Of a DNA stretch of 64,000 bases, positions 21,318 through 32,269 are shown in pieces. The notes below the pieces were generated by a model that was given only the letters and a program-made list of their open reading frames with translations, was not told the origin of the DNA and ran no database searches. Made by a program: the position numbers and the translations under genes. Position 1 is the first letter of the stretch, and each line of letters opens with the position of its first letter. Origin of the DNA: Zygnema cylindricum (lineage: Eukaryota > Streptophyta > Zygnematophyceae > Zygnematales > Zygnemataceae). The stretch lies in NCBI GenBank assembly GCA_037447655.1, contig JBBHKE010003435.1:186223-250222 (forward strand). Reading direction: 5' to 3'.

Positions 21318-24300
21318 TTGAGTCGACTAGATCCAGAGGTTAAAGAGTTAACTATGGAGGGCAAGCTAATGAATGGAAAGGCTAGGATAACTGAATTAAT
21401 TATGATGCTAACTACACTACATAGTTTGAACAATCTTTCTGATGAAACTCTTAACAACAGACCTAAGTTAAGACAGTTAAGTAACGATGAAACCAGATTC
21501 AGTTTGATCAGATTTGAGTCTTTAGTGGTTGAAAAACCATTGAGATTTATGGTAGATTCAAGTGCTACACATAATTTAATTTCACATAAGTTTGTTGAGG
21601 AAAATAAAATTTCTACAGTCATAAGGGAAAAGCCTTTACATGTTCAAGTGGCAAATGGTGATAAGTCCACATTAGATTTACAAACTGACACAATAGAAGT
21701 TGATATTTAGGGTCATAAAATGAAAGTTGTGTGTGAAATAATGAATTTGGGTAGTGAGGAGCTAATACTGGGAAAGCCTTGGTTAACTAAACATAACCCT
21801 CAAATTAATTGGGAAACTAACACCTTCAAAATAAAGTCTGAAAACAGTTGGAAGGTTTTACAAGCATTACCTTCGAAGAAGTTGCATAGGAATCATATAA
21901 ATAACATAACCAGATTGGGAGTAGAAGGTTTGATTTCCGCTAAACAATTTAAAAAGCATTTAAAAGATAAAACAAATCATGATTTCTTGTTATTAGTAAC
22001 TGAGGCAGTTACTGATGAAGGGGGGGGAGAAAACACTAACATTGATGTCATTCCTTAATCAGACACCACTAAAACTCTTTAAAAACAAAAATCTGATTTT
22101 GTAACTGACATTAATACATCTGATGCTGCTGTTAAAGATTTGATTTTTGAATTTAGAGATGTTTTCCTTAGTGACTTACCCTTAGGGAGGCCACCTTCCC
22201 GAGATGTGGGACATGTTATTAACTTTGAACCTAGATGTTATCATCATGTCACAAGAATTTATAAGCATAGCTTCTTTGAGCAGGAGGAGTTAAAGAAACA
22301 GATCAAGGAGCATTTGGAGAAAAGACATATTCAACCCATTAAATCACCGTACGGGGCACCTGTTCTCTTTGTCAAAAAGAAGGACGAAACGTTGAGGATG
22401 TGTGTCAACTATTGTAATCTGAACAAAAATACGGTCAAGGATAAGTATTCGTTACCCCTAATTTCTGATTTGATAGATCGTTTGAAAGGCGCTAAATTAT
22501 TTTCTTTGATTCATATACGTAATGGCTTTAATCAGGTGCCAATTAGAACTGAAGATGTTGATAAAACTGCTTTTAGAACTAGAGTCGATCATTTTGAATA
22601 AATAGTGATGCCATTCGGCTTAACGAATGCACTGCCTACTTATCAAAGATTAATAAACTAAACATTTTTTGATTGTATAGATGAGTTTGTTCATGTGTTT
22701 ATAGATGATATTTTAATTTACAACGAATCTAAAGAGCATCATGTAATTCATTTAAGAAAAGTGTTGGAAAGGTTAAGGGAAAGATAATTATATGGGAAAT
22801 TGTCAAAATCCAGTTTTCTTAAAAGTGAACAATTATTTTTGGGACATATAGTTAGCGGGGAAGGTGTTAAAACACATCCATCCAAAATCACTGCAATCCG
22901 AAATTGGAAGCAACCTACTAATGTCACGGAAGTTAGATCAATTTTGGGATTGGCCACTTATTACAATAAATTTATCAGGAACTTTAGTATGATCGCCGCA
23001 CCTTTGACGGATTTACTACGGGAGAAAGAGACGTTTGTGTGGGGAGTTGAACAGGAGGAGCATTCGAAGAACTAAAAGGGAAGTTGACCTTTGCCCCTAC
23101 ACTGGTGTATCCTGATCTTGCTGGGGAATTTGAGGTTTTGATCACTACAGATGCATTTGATAAAGGTCTAGGTGCAATCATAAGTCAAAAAGTTGGTAAA
23201 CACTTTCATCCTATTGCTTTTGAGTCCAAAAATCGAATGATGCTAAAAAGAACTATCCAACTCAAGAAAAGGGATTACTTGCAATTGTTCATGCATTAGT
23301 GAAATGGAGTTGTTATTTGCATAATAAAGAATTTTCAGTTCATTGTGATAATAAGGCACTCTCCTATCTACAGAGATTAAGTGATGCACAAATTATGACT
23401 GGCAGACAAGTTAGGTGGATGCGGAAATTGTCATATTTCAAATTTAATGTCAAACATATTCCTGGGAAGACAAATGTAGACGCAGATCCTTTAAGTAGAT
23501 GTTTTGAAATAAGTGTTATGGTTCAAGATGAATTGTTCTTAGATTCTGTTAGAAATGGTTATGATAAAGATCCATATTTTGCTGGGATTTGCAAAAATAT
23601 TTCAGGAGGGAATTCTGACCCATTGAATGATAGGCATGTCAAAAAATTTATAATAGAAAATGGTTTACTGTATTTGCGAACAAGGGATAGGTTATGCATT
23701 CGTGAAATGGGAGACTTAAGAAAACAACTTGTAAAAGAAGCCCATGAGCATTTAGGACACCTAGGTCGAGATAAAACTCTTAGTCGGTTGCAAAGTAGAT
23801 TGTTTTGTCCAAGGATGGCAAAGGAGGTGTCGAAATACGTGGAAAGTTGTGTCCTCTGCCAACAGAGTAAACCTAGTAACCAAAAACCTAGAGGTCTCTT
23901 AAAACCTTAAAATATCCCCGAAAGACTATGGGAATGTTTTAGTATGGATTTTATTGTCAAGTAACTAGCTACATCTAGAAGAAATGACAATATCATGGTC
24001 GTAGTCGACAGGTTCAGTAAAATGGCAATCTTTATCCCTTGCAAATCTATTCATTTAGTTGTAGATATTGCAAAGTTATACTTTGACAACGTGGTCAAAC
24101 ATCATGGAGTTCCCTTGTCTATAGTCAGTGATAGGGGTTCTAAATTTACGTCTGCATTTTGGAAAGAATTGCAGCAAAATTTAGGCACTAAATTATAAAT
24201 GAGTACTTGTTATCATCCTTAGGTAGTTGGACAGACAAAAAGGATAATCCGTACACTGAAAGAAATGCTTAGGACAGTTTGCAGTGGAGTTCAGAAACAT

Positions 24301-24762
24301 GGGAATCTAAACTGCCATTAATGGAATTTGCATACAATTCATGTAAACATGCTAGTACAGGATTCTCACCGTTTGAAGTTGCATACGGATACCAACCGAG
24401 AGAAGCATTAGACTTAATAACAGGGATCACACAAGAGAATAGGGGTTCAGGAACGGAATTTTGGGAATACATTCAAACGGTTTGGAAAACAGTACGGGAT
24501 GCATTAGTGGAGGCACAAAGAAGGCAAGAACTAAATGCAAATCGCAAACGGGGTGATTGGATGGTAAGCACAGGTGACAAGGTTTGGCTTTCAACAACTC
24601 ACTACAGGTGCAAGATCGAGGGACAAGGAGATCATACTGGGAAATTTGCTCCTAAGTACATCGGACCATTTACTGTAATTGAGATGATATCGTCAGTTGC
24701 TGCCAAATTGGACTTTTCGCCTTCAACAAAAAATCATCATGTGATACACATCAGCGAGTTAA
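21318..24762 (+). pseudogene. Gypsy C pol: protease, RT, RNase H, integrase (5' part)
   Basis: Protease active site FMVDSSATHNLIS near 21548 has D-S-S in place of D-S/T-G. Reverse transcriptase from about 22140 has [25 protein letters not shown] and VFIDDIL (F-I-D-D form of the active site). RNase H is around 23084-23500. The integrase zinc finger is HEHLGHLGR...CVLCQQSK, then core SMDFIV and SDRGSKF. The catalytic Glu of GQTER is Lys (GQTKRI), spaced 35 residues from the second Asp as expected. Frames change near 22620, 23080, 23290 and 24270, with several stops. The C-terminal end follows copia D at 31017. Confidence 0.82.
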
Positions 24763-25772
24763 TGTTGTTTTGGAAACCTTGAGTTCTCTCTATATCTTGC
24801 TGCTATGCTGCCATGCTGCGCTAAGTTTGACATCGCAGCTAGAAACCTTGAGCACTCTACACTTGTTGCTATGCTGCTATGCTACTCTGATCTGACATCG
24901 CAGCTGCGCTGCTCTAATATCACAGCTGCGCTGACAGATCATAGCAGTCATAGCAGTCATAGTAGTCGTAGCAGAGTCATAACAACTATAACAGTCTACG
25001 CAAGAAAGTTGTTCTGAATATGAGTCAGTTTGTGTGAAGATAAATTGACGAGGACATGATTTAGTGAGTATGTAACTCGAAACGGAGTACACAGATTCGG
25101 TGCACTTCAGGCATACGTGTCGGTCCGTGAGAAAGTCAAGTTTGGTTGTTCTAGAAGAAAAGGTACAGTTACATTTGAGGACTAAAGTTACACGTGGAGG
25201 TTCATCTTCGGTGATGAAAGAATACGTGGAAAGCGGACGAAGTCCGCCGTCATTTTTGAAGGGAAGTATTGACTGTAGCGTCATTTCAACGGATGAACTT
25301 TAACCGCGCACTATTTTATTTCTAGCGGCTGTCTGATTGGTGTAAATAATTATGTGCATTCGACGGTGGGATTTTGTTAATGAAGAAGTAGTGTACCAAT
25401 TGACCACGCTAGTTGTAATACGGTGTGATCAACTGTAGGCTCATTTGTATATATAGGACTTAGATTACTTTAGGAAAAGTAGGATTGTTGTGTAGGAAAA
25501 ACTGCGAAGCAGTTTTTGGGTGTGTTTGAATTATAAGATCATTGTGATCTTTTGGCAGAACTTTGTGAAATTCTGTATGTGGTTTTTTGGTGTATATTTT
25601 ATATTGTGGCAAATTTGCAGACCTAGGGTGTGTCTGGTTTGCTTGGGGCTTCATTGTGAAGTTGGTTGTTTGTGGGATTTTGTGAGAGTTTCCTCTTTGC
25701 AAAATTGATTATCATGGCAACAGCCGGTGCTTCTTCATTTTCTTCAGTGGCACCAGGTGCCTCAAATCAACA
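24763..25772 (+). repeat. 5' LTR of copia D
   Basis: U3 is rich in GCAGC/GCTGC words (24790-24990). TATATATA lies at 25448-25455, and the Gag ATG (25714) lies 59 bp before the LTR end. The same ATG is present in the 3' LTR, confirming that it belongs to the repeat. Confidence 0.93.
25448..25455 (+). promoter_or_regulatory. TATA box of copia D
   Basis: TATATATA followed by GGACTTAG, conserved in the 3' LTR (30687-30694). The distance to the Gag ATG is about 260 bp. Confidence 0.55.
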
Positions 25773-27272
25773 GGTCACGAGCCCTCCCTCACGGATCCCG
25801 GTGTTTAATGGGCAAAAGTATCTTTATTGGGCGGATTTGACTAAGTCTTATTTGAAACAAGTGAAATTATATGATGTGATTTCTGGTATTCTTCCGGATA
25901 CGGATCCGTAGTTTGGAAAGAAAAATGAAGATGCATTGCATGTGTTGAAGTTACTTTTGTCAGAAGATCTTAACATGACATATATCAATATATCTACAGC
26001 ATCTGAAATATGGAAGGCCTTGAGTGAATCTTATGTCTTAGCTAGTGAGCAGAATAAAGTTGTTACTGCTGGAAAAATTTGGGACTATAAATATATTGGG
26101 GGTGACATGAACTCATATTGTAATGGCTTGAAACTTCTATTATCGGAGAATGCATGTTCGGGGGGGAGTTTTCCTCCTTATCATCAAGTTTTGATTCTAA
26201 TGAGAGGGCTTCCTACTGAATATTGAGGAGCAGCGGAGCAGCTAAGACGGTTAGAGAAGAGTAAAAGGAATATAGCAGTAGCTAAGGCTTATATCCTAGA
26301 CAAAGAGGCAACTCAGATAACATTAAATGGTGGTCAATCAGTGGTTGGTTACAATGCACAAACATATAAGCCGGCTTGTTTTTATGAAAACAGAAATTTT
26401 CCCCCCAATCCGAATTATAGGCAATATGATAGGTGTGTCTATTGCTTTGGTCAAGGTCATGTTTTCCGGCTGTGTCTGGCATTTATAAAAGCGTGTGAAA
26501 CAAGAATTTATCGTGCGGGATGGAGGGTGCGATCGGAGGATTCATCACCAAAATTTCTGACATCAAAACTGTTGATTAAAAATGCGGTGTTCCTTGCATT
26601 TGATGAGACGTCACAAGATGAACGACCGAAAGGAAAGGAAGATGTGGTCAGATTTCCGCAATCGGATGATGAAGAGTTCTTTGCTCTTGCAAAAGATCTC
26701 ATGGAGGGACCTCGAGAGAACGGATGGATTATGGACTTCGGATGCTCCTCCCACATGTGCGACAACCGGGCTTACTTCAAAACGCTTACTCCAATTCCCA
26801 CTCGTCGGATTTATTACGCGGATGACAGCGGTGTGGAGGCTACGGCAAAGGGAAGCGTGGAGTTAGCATGTGACATCAATGGTCAGATTTTAAAGAGAAC
26901 CTTGCATGATGTTCTCTATATCTCAAAGTTTACAAATAATTTGTTTTCCACTTCAGTAGCAAAAATGAAAGGTTTTGAAATTTTACAAAAGAATGGGAAA
27001 AAAGTAGTAAGCAAAGATGGGAAGGTAGCTTTGGTAGGAACTAGAGGCCCAAACTTGTTGTACCGGATGGACTTGGCTAATGAAATTGACTTTCCATACT
27101 CTAGTGTCCTTCCGAAAAATGTTTTGTGGCATAGAGGCTCGGTCATGTTCATCATGAAAGAAGTGATAAAATGGTAAAGCAAAATATGATAGATGGTGTT
27201 AAATTAGGACAAATATATTCCCATGTATGTGATGGATGTGCTTTGGGAAAACTTCATAAGCTGCCACTACCT
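25714..27272 (+). pseudogene. Copia D gag-protease-integrase zinc finger
   Basis: ATG at 25714 (MATAGASS) inside the LTR. The frame crosses the LTR end and PBS as NQQVTSPPSRIPVFNG. Capsid motifs are YLYWADLTK and IWKALSESYVL. The zinc knuckle CVYCFGQGHVFRLC (26431-26472) is complete. The protease at about 26729 reads WIMDFGCSSHMC, with Phe in place of Ser/Thr of the active-site triplet. Lesions: TAG at 25909, TGA at 26224, a one-base insertion near 27135 in the integrase LWHR-LGH motif, and TAA at 27273. Otherwise one frame runs throughout, as in copia polyproteins. Confidence 0.85.
25773..25787 (+). promoter_or_regulatory. Putative primer-binding site of copia D
   Basis: GGTCACGAGCCCTCC directly after the LTR, 11 of 15 identical to the half-tRNA site of element A and aligned with it at the protein level (V-T-S-P-P-S against V-M-G-P-P-S). 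Three of the four differences are transitions. Confidence 0.5.
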
Positions 27273-27275
27273 TAA

Positions 27276-29966
27276 ACAGCGGATAACCGGGCAACGAATC
27301 TGCTGCAAATTATTCATTCGGATGTGTGGGGGCCATCAAAAGTTCCTTCACTCAGTGGCAACCGGTTTTTGGTCCCTTTTACGGATGACTTCTTAAGATA
27401 TAGCAAGGTTTACTTTATGAAAGAAAAGAGTGAAGTGCTCACTCACTTCAAGCATTTTCGGGTATGGGCCGAAAAACTTCATGGGAAACCGATCCTTTCC
27501 CTTCGGTTCGACAACGGAGGGGAATATATTTCTCATACATTCTCTGAATATTTAAAAAACAATGGCATTTCTTGGCAATTTACAGTTCCCTATACTCCGA
27601 AACAGAATGGAGTATCCGAAAGACTCAACCGAACTCTAACAGAAAGTGCAAAATCTATGTTACTAGATAAAGGAATATATTTCAAATTTTGGGGTGAAGC
27701 TTTCTCGTGTGCGTCGTATATTAGAAATAGAATGGAGACTAGAGCAGTAAAAGGGAAAACACCATATGAAGTGTGGACCGGAAGAAAACCGAATGTTAGT
27801 TACTTCAGGGTTTTTGGGAGTAAATGTTTTATTTTGGATAATCTCCCTATTTCTAAGCTTAGTCTGAAATCGATTCCAATAATTTTTGTGGGTTATGATG
27901 ATGAATCTGTGGGCTATAGAGTATTTAATAAGGATAGAAATACTCTTCAGACTGCTAAAAATATTCAGGTTAAAGAAGAGAGCAGATCGGTAGATGTTTT
28001 TGGTATGACAGATTTTGAAAAAGATTCCAAAATAGAAGAATATGTTATTTTTGAAAGTGTTCCTCTCGCTTCTTCTAGTCCCACTTTGGACCCTCCGGTT
28101 GGTCCCCTTGTGGAGAATCCTCCTCCTCCTCCACCACCTCCTCCTCGACGGCAACCTACGGATCCAACAATTCCAGCCTCAGATTTTCCGGGGGGAAAAC
28201 GGCAAAGCAGCAGGCTGCGAAACTGCGAAGCTGCGCTATTTTCTGTCGGTTCAGTGGATTTGACTAAAAACTGCGACGCTGCGAAACTGCGAAGCTGCGA
28301 CGCTGCGAAATTGGGAAGTTGCGATGCTGCGAAGCTACAAAGCTGCGACGCTGCGAAATTGCGAAGTTGCGAAACTGCTCTATTATCTGTCTGCATGATG
28401 GAACCAGTCACAATACAGGGAGCCTTTTCAGCTCGGGATAAAGATCAATGGATCGTTGCGGCAAACGATGAAATGCGATCCATAATGGAGGCTCAAACGT
28501 GGGAGCTTGTGGAGCTTCCACCAGACCGAAAAGCCATCAGCTGTAATAGGGTCTTTAAAGTAAAGTTGAATCCAGATAACTCTATTAAAAGATATAAGGT
28601 TAGGCTTGTTGCTAAAGGCTATAGTCAGAAGGAGGGAATTGACTATGAAGAGACTTTCTCTCCGGTTTTCCGGTTTCCAACTGTTAGAATTTTGTTATCC
28701 TTAGCGGCCATTGAGAATAAGGAACTACATCAAGTGGATGTTACGACAACTTTCTTGCATGGAGATTTAGAGGAAGTAGTTTATATGAAGCAGCCTGAAA
28801 AGTATGAAGAGACTGGAAAAGAAAATCTGGTCTGTAAACTGTTGAAATCGTTATATGGTTTGAAGCAGGCTCCACGTCAGTGGAACCTAAAACTAGATGA
28901 GTTTCTAACATGTCTACGATTCGTTAGGATTAGCTCAGATCACTCAGTCTATGTTATGGAAGGGAAAGATGGGATTATGTACATTGCGGTATATGTAGAT
29001 GATTTGCTGATGTTAAGCAAGTCATTAAATGTAATTAACAAAATAAAGGCAGCCTTGAATTTAAGATTTAAGATGAAGGACTTAGGTGAGGCAAAGTATA
29101 TTATTGGAATTCAAGTAGAAAGGGATAGAGATAGGAGAACAATCCATCTAACGCAGCGTGAAGCGATAGGAAATGTGCTTGAAAAGTTTGGCATGGCTGA
29201 GGCAAACGGAAGTGCCACTCCCATGGAATTTAAGCAAAAAGTGGAAGGCATGGAGTCCGATGGAGGAATCATTTTTGACGATACCTTGGAGTTCGGGGTG
29301 GAAGATTTTATGGCCACCATTCCATACCGACAGATTGTTGGTAGCCTAATTTACTTCATGAACTGCACAAGGCCGGATATTGCGGCAGCAGTTGGCGCTT
29401 TGAGTCGAAGTTTGCAGAATCCAAGAAAAATTGATTGGGAGGCCGCAAAGAGGGTTCTTCGGTACCTTGCAGGAACACGGAATCTTAGACTTGCTCTCGG
29501 TGGAGATGAAGTCAAAATTCAGACATGGAGCGATGCTAGCTATGGAGACATGCCAAGCCACCGTTCCACCACTGGATTGATTTTGAAGATTGGAACTGGA
29601 ACATACTGCTGGATCAGCAAGCTTCAAAAGGTAACAGCTCAGTCTACAATGGAGGCTGAATATATGGCAGGAAGCTCAGTTGTCAAGGAGTTACTATGGG
29701 TGAAATCGCTCCTCCAAGAACTTCATTTTATGCAATCTAGACCTGAAATAGTGTGGTGTGACAACAAAGCAGCTATTGCGATTGCATCCAACCTGAGTCA
29801 TCACTTCAAAAGCAAGCACATTGACATCAAGCTGAATTTTGTAAAAGAGAAGGTGATGAACAGAATTTTAAAGCTAAGTTATCTTCCGGATGAGAAGATG
29901 GTAGCAGATATGATGACTAAGTCTTTACCTGCACCTAAGTTGAAGTTCTGTAGAGAGGAATGTTGA
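27276..29966 (+). CDS. Copia D pol: integrase core, reverse transcriptase, RNase H (open for 897 codons)
   Basis: Uninterrupted frame from just after the TAA at 27273 to TGA at 29964. In order: integrase core with SDVWGP (about 27318), FDNGGEY and QNGVSERLNRT (all three acidic residues); a YEVWTGRKP and VFGSKCF tail; and a Pro-rich linker (PPPPPPPPR). Next comes a linker with four 8-residue repeats of SCDAAKL type (28218-28382). The RT has LYGLKQAPRQWN and YVDD (28992-29003). RNase H has WSDASYGD, STMEAEYMAG and HHFKSKHIDIK. It would copy the RNA to cDNA and integrate it in the nucleus. The frame is intact but has no start of its own and depends on the broken upstream frame, so expression is doubtful. 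Confidence 0.9.
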   Translation, partial: TADNRATNLLQIIHSDVWGPSKVPSLSGNRFLVPFTDDFLRYSKVYFMKEKSEVLTHFKHFRVWAEKLHGKPILSLRFDNGGEYISHTFSEYLKNNGISWQFTVPYTPKQNGVSERLNRTLTESAKSMLLDKGIYFKFWGEAFSCASYIRNRMETRAVKGKTPYEVWTGRKPNVSYFRVFGSKCFILDNLPISKLSLKSIPIIFVGYDDESVGYRVFNKDRNTLQTAKNIQVKEESRSVDVFGMTDFEKDSKIEEYVIFESVPLASSSPTLDPPVGPLVENPPPPPPPPPRRQPTDPTIPASDFPGGKRQSSRLRNCEAALFSVGSVDLTKNCDAAKLRSCDAAKLGSCDAAKLQSCDAAKLRSCETALLSVCMMEPVTIQGAFSARDKDQWIVAANDEMRSIMEAQTWELVELPPDRKAISCNRVFKVKLNPDNSIKRYKVRLVAKGYSQKEGIDYEETFSPVFRFPTVRILLSLAAIENKELHQVDVTTTFLHGDLEEVVYMKQPEKYEETGKENLVCKLLKSLYGLKQAPRQWNLKLDEFLTCLRFVRISSDHSVYVMEGKDGIMYIAVYVDDLLMLSKSLNVINKIKAALNLRFKMKDLGEAKYIIGIQVERDRDRRTIHLTQREAIGNVLEKFGMAEANGSATPMEFKQKVEGMESDGGIIFDDTLEFGVEDFMATIPYRQIVGSLIYFMNCTRPDIAAAVGALSRSLQNPRKIDWEAAKRVLRYLAGTRNLRLALGGDEVKIQTWSDASYGDMPSHRSTTGLILKIGTGTYCWISKLQKVTAQSTMEAEYMAGSSVVKELLWVKSLLQELHFMQSRPEIVWCDNKAAIAIASNLSHHFKSKHIDIKLNFVKEKVMNRILKLSYLPDEKMVADMMTKSLPAPKLKFCREEC
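28218..28382 (+). repeat. 24-bp tandem repeats in the copia D polyprotein linker
   Basis: About four imperfect 24-bp units of GCTGCGACGCTGCGAAATTG type, in frame, giving RSCDAAKL, GSCDAAKL and QSCDAAKL. They lie between the integrase tail and the RT start. GCTGCG words also abound in the element's own LTR. Confidence 0.85.
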
Positions 29967-30001
29967 CTTAGTGGTTGAGATAGTCCAAAGGTTTAGGGGA
30001 G

Positions 30002-31011
30002 TGTTGTTTTGGAAACCTTGAGTTCTCTCTATATCTTGTTGCTATGCTGCCATGCTGCGCTAAGTTTGACATCGCAGCTAGAAACCTTGAGCACTCTACA
30101 CTTGTTGCTGTGCTGCTTTGCTGCTCTGATCTGACATCGCAGCTGCGCTGCTCTAATATCTCAGCTGCGCTGACAGATCATAGCAGTTATAGCAGTCATA
30201 GTAGTCGTAGCAGAGTCATAACAACTATAACAGTCTACGCAAGAAAGGTGTTCTGAATATGAGTCAGTTTGTGTGAAGATAAATTGACGAGGACATGATT
30301 TAGTGAGTATGTAACTCGAAACGGAGTACACAGATTCGGTGCACTTCAAGCATATGTGTCGGTCCGTGAGAAAGTCAAGTTTGGTTGTTCTAGAAGAAAA
30401 GGTACAGTTATATTTGAGGACTAAAGTTACACGTGGAGGTTCATCTTCGGTGATGAAAGAATACGTGGAAAGCGGACGAAGTCCGCCGTCATTTTTGAAG
30501 AGAAGTATTGACTGTAGCGTCATTTCAACAGATGAACTTTAACCGCGCACTATTATATTTCTAGCGGCTATCTGATTGGTGTAAATAATTATATGCATTC
30601 GACGGTGGGATTTTGTTAATGAAGAAGTAGTGTACCAATTGACCACGCTAGTTGTAGTACGGTGTGATCAACTGTAGGCTCACTTGTATATATAGGACTT
30701 AGATTACTTTAGGAAAAGTAGGATTGTTGTGTAGGAAAAACTGCGAAGCAGTTTTTGGGTGTGTTTGAATTATAAGATCATTGTGATCTTTTGGCAGAAC
30801 TTTGTGAAATTCTGTATGTGGTTTTTTGGTGTATATTTTATATTGTGGCAAATTTGCAGACCTAGGGTGTGTCTGGTTTGCTTGGGGCTTCATTGTGAAG
30901 TTGGTTGTTTGTGGGATTTTGTGAGAGTTTCCTCTTTGCACAATTGATTATCATGGCAACAGCCGGTGCTTGTTTATCTTCTTCAGTGGTACCAGCTGCC
31001 TTAAATCAACT
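30002..31011 (+). repeat. 3' LTR of copia D
   Basis: Preceded by the purine tract TTTAGGGGAG. It ends CAACT (CAACA in the 5' copy) followed by the GTTAA duplication. Confidence 0.93.
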
Positions 31012-31016
31012 GTTAA

Positions 31017-31304
31017 GACCATCAAATATTGGACCAACTGAAGGAGAATTAGAATTGGATCCCTCTATAATTATAGAACCTGAAGTTCCCAGATGGGTAA
31101 TATATTGGGTTGGTGAACGGTTTAAGGTCGGCAATACTATATAATGGCAAGTGCATTATCTTAGAAGGCCAGAAGATGATTTAACTTTATAAGATAAAAA
31201 TTTTGAGTTTTTGCAAAGGTATTGGAGGGATAATAATATATAAGTCCCGTCTTGAGAATAAAATGTGTTTTAGATGTGGGCAGTTAAAAACAAAGAGGGG
31301 ATGA
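31017..31304 (+). pseudogene. Gypsy C pol, C-terminal end (after copia D)
   Basis: Continues the integrase interrupted at 24762 (HVIHISELM). Blocks PSNIGPTEGELELDP, PRWVIYWVGERFKVG, then WQVHYLRRPEDDLTL and FEFLQRYWRD after a stop. The spacing and the last two blocks resemble a decayed chromodomain, but the aromatic cage is not clear. Ends at the purine tract before the 3' LTR. Confidence 0.65.
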
Positions 31305-32269
31305 TGTAACAGTAATAGCGGACCGAACATGTTCGTAAAGGGGTATTTAGGTCATATGATTATAGAGTACTAAATTTGGTAGACGTCCGCGAAAGAATCA
31401 CGCGATTTGGAGTTATATATCAAAAGTTATAGCGATAGGTGTATTTAGGCGACAGCGCGGGGTCTAGATATCAAACGGGTATCATTGAAACGGGTTAAGG
31501 GTCAAATTAGTACCGAAACTTCGCATGCACGTTTCATAAAGTTCTAATGAAACGTTTGGTACGCACGATGGCTAGTTTCGTACATTTTTTAGTACGAACT
31601 GTCACTTTCAGTTTATGGAATTTCGTAAGAAGTTTCGCCTGCGGAATTTGCGACGCACGTTCATGCGAAGTCACGTTTCGTTTGGCGCACACTTTTGCAC
31701 GTAAATGTTATGTAGTGAAATGTAGCGTCTGATTGGTTAGAAATGCTACGTAGTTAGTAAGAGATTTTGCACGTTTTTGCATTGGTCAGTTTGAGTCCTT
31801 GCTGATCAATGATTGGCCCAAGTAAAACCTATTCAACAGAGCGTTGACTATGGCCTGGCGAGTCCAAGGCGATGATGGATAAATAGTGAAGTCTAAGAGA
31901 AAAGTAAACATCTTTTCATTTGGAAAAGTTTGTGGAAATTCTGACTGATCTTGGTCTTGAGCGATTAAAACCAAATTGGAGCATTGGCATTTTGGCATTG
32001 TAATCTCTTACAAACTAAATAGTATTTTAGTAGTTAAAAGATACAATTCTTAAGAGTGGAGAGTAGAGGAAAACACTTTAATAAGAAGGGTTGAGCCACG
32101 AGGGCAAGGGACCAAGCTAATGTTATGTGGACAGAAGCTTCTTCTAATTTAAAGTTTATCCTTATGTGAGTGCTTTCCAATGTGGATGTGTATTTTACAA
32201 TGTGTGAAATGTGTGGTTGAAATTGATTGAAGTAACGGGATTTTCTGAGAGGTTAGAAATCCTATTACA
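31305..32269 (+). repeat. 3' LTR of gypsy C
   Basis: 965 bp, aligned throughout with 18200-19203 but lacking the 56-bp duplication and with a short extra GGCATTTT segment near 31985. Confidence 0.88.

Larger units (their letters stand above)
24763..31011 (+). mobile_element. Copia LTR retrotransposon D, inserted in gypsy C pol
   Basis: Two LTRs of 1010 bp each, TGTTG...CAACA (CAACT in the 3' copy), with a perfect GTTAA duplication (24758-24762, 31012-31016). By hand count the LTRs differ at about 25 positions (about 2.5%), so D is the youngest full element here. Internal region 4229 bp with gag, protease, integrase, RT and RNase H in copia order. Confidence 0.95.
18200..32269 (+). mobile_element. 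Gypsy LTR retrotransposon C, split by copia D
   Basis: LTRs at 18200-19203 and 31305-32269 start TGTAACAGTAAT and end CTATTACA. A PBS, gag, protease, RT, RNase H and integrase in gypsy order, and a purine tract (AAAGAGGGGATGA) before the 3' LTR complete it. Flanking pentamers are AAAAT and GTAAT, so the target duplication is not clean. Removing copia D and one GTTAA restores pol across 24762/31017. Without the insertion it would be about 7.8 kb. Confidence 0.88.

Noticed and set aside
28218-28382. CRISPR-like array
   Set aside because: Units are contiguous coding repeats without spacers, in a eukaryotic retrotransposon.
27965-28411. Antisense open frame with RNFAASQL repeats
   Set aside because: Shadow of the 24-bp repeats in copia D; the sense frame is a clear copia polyprotein.
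30044-30256. Small plus-strand frame present in both LTRs of D
   Set aside because: Repeat of LTR U3 sequence, no conserved domain; identical occurrence is explained by LTR identity.
18200-32269. Clean target-site duplication for gypsy C
   Set aside because: Flanking pentamers AAAAT and GTAAT agree at only three positions; I do not claim a duplication.
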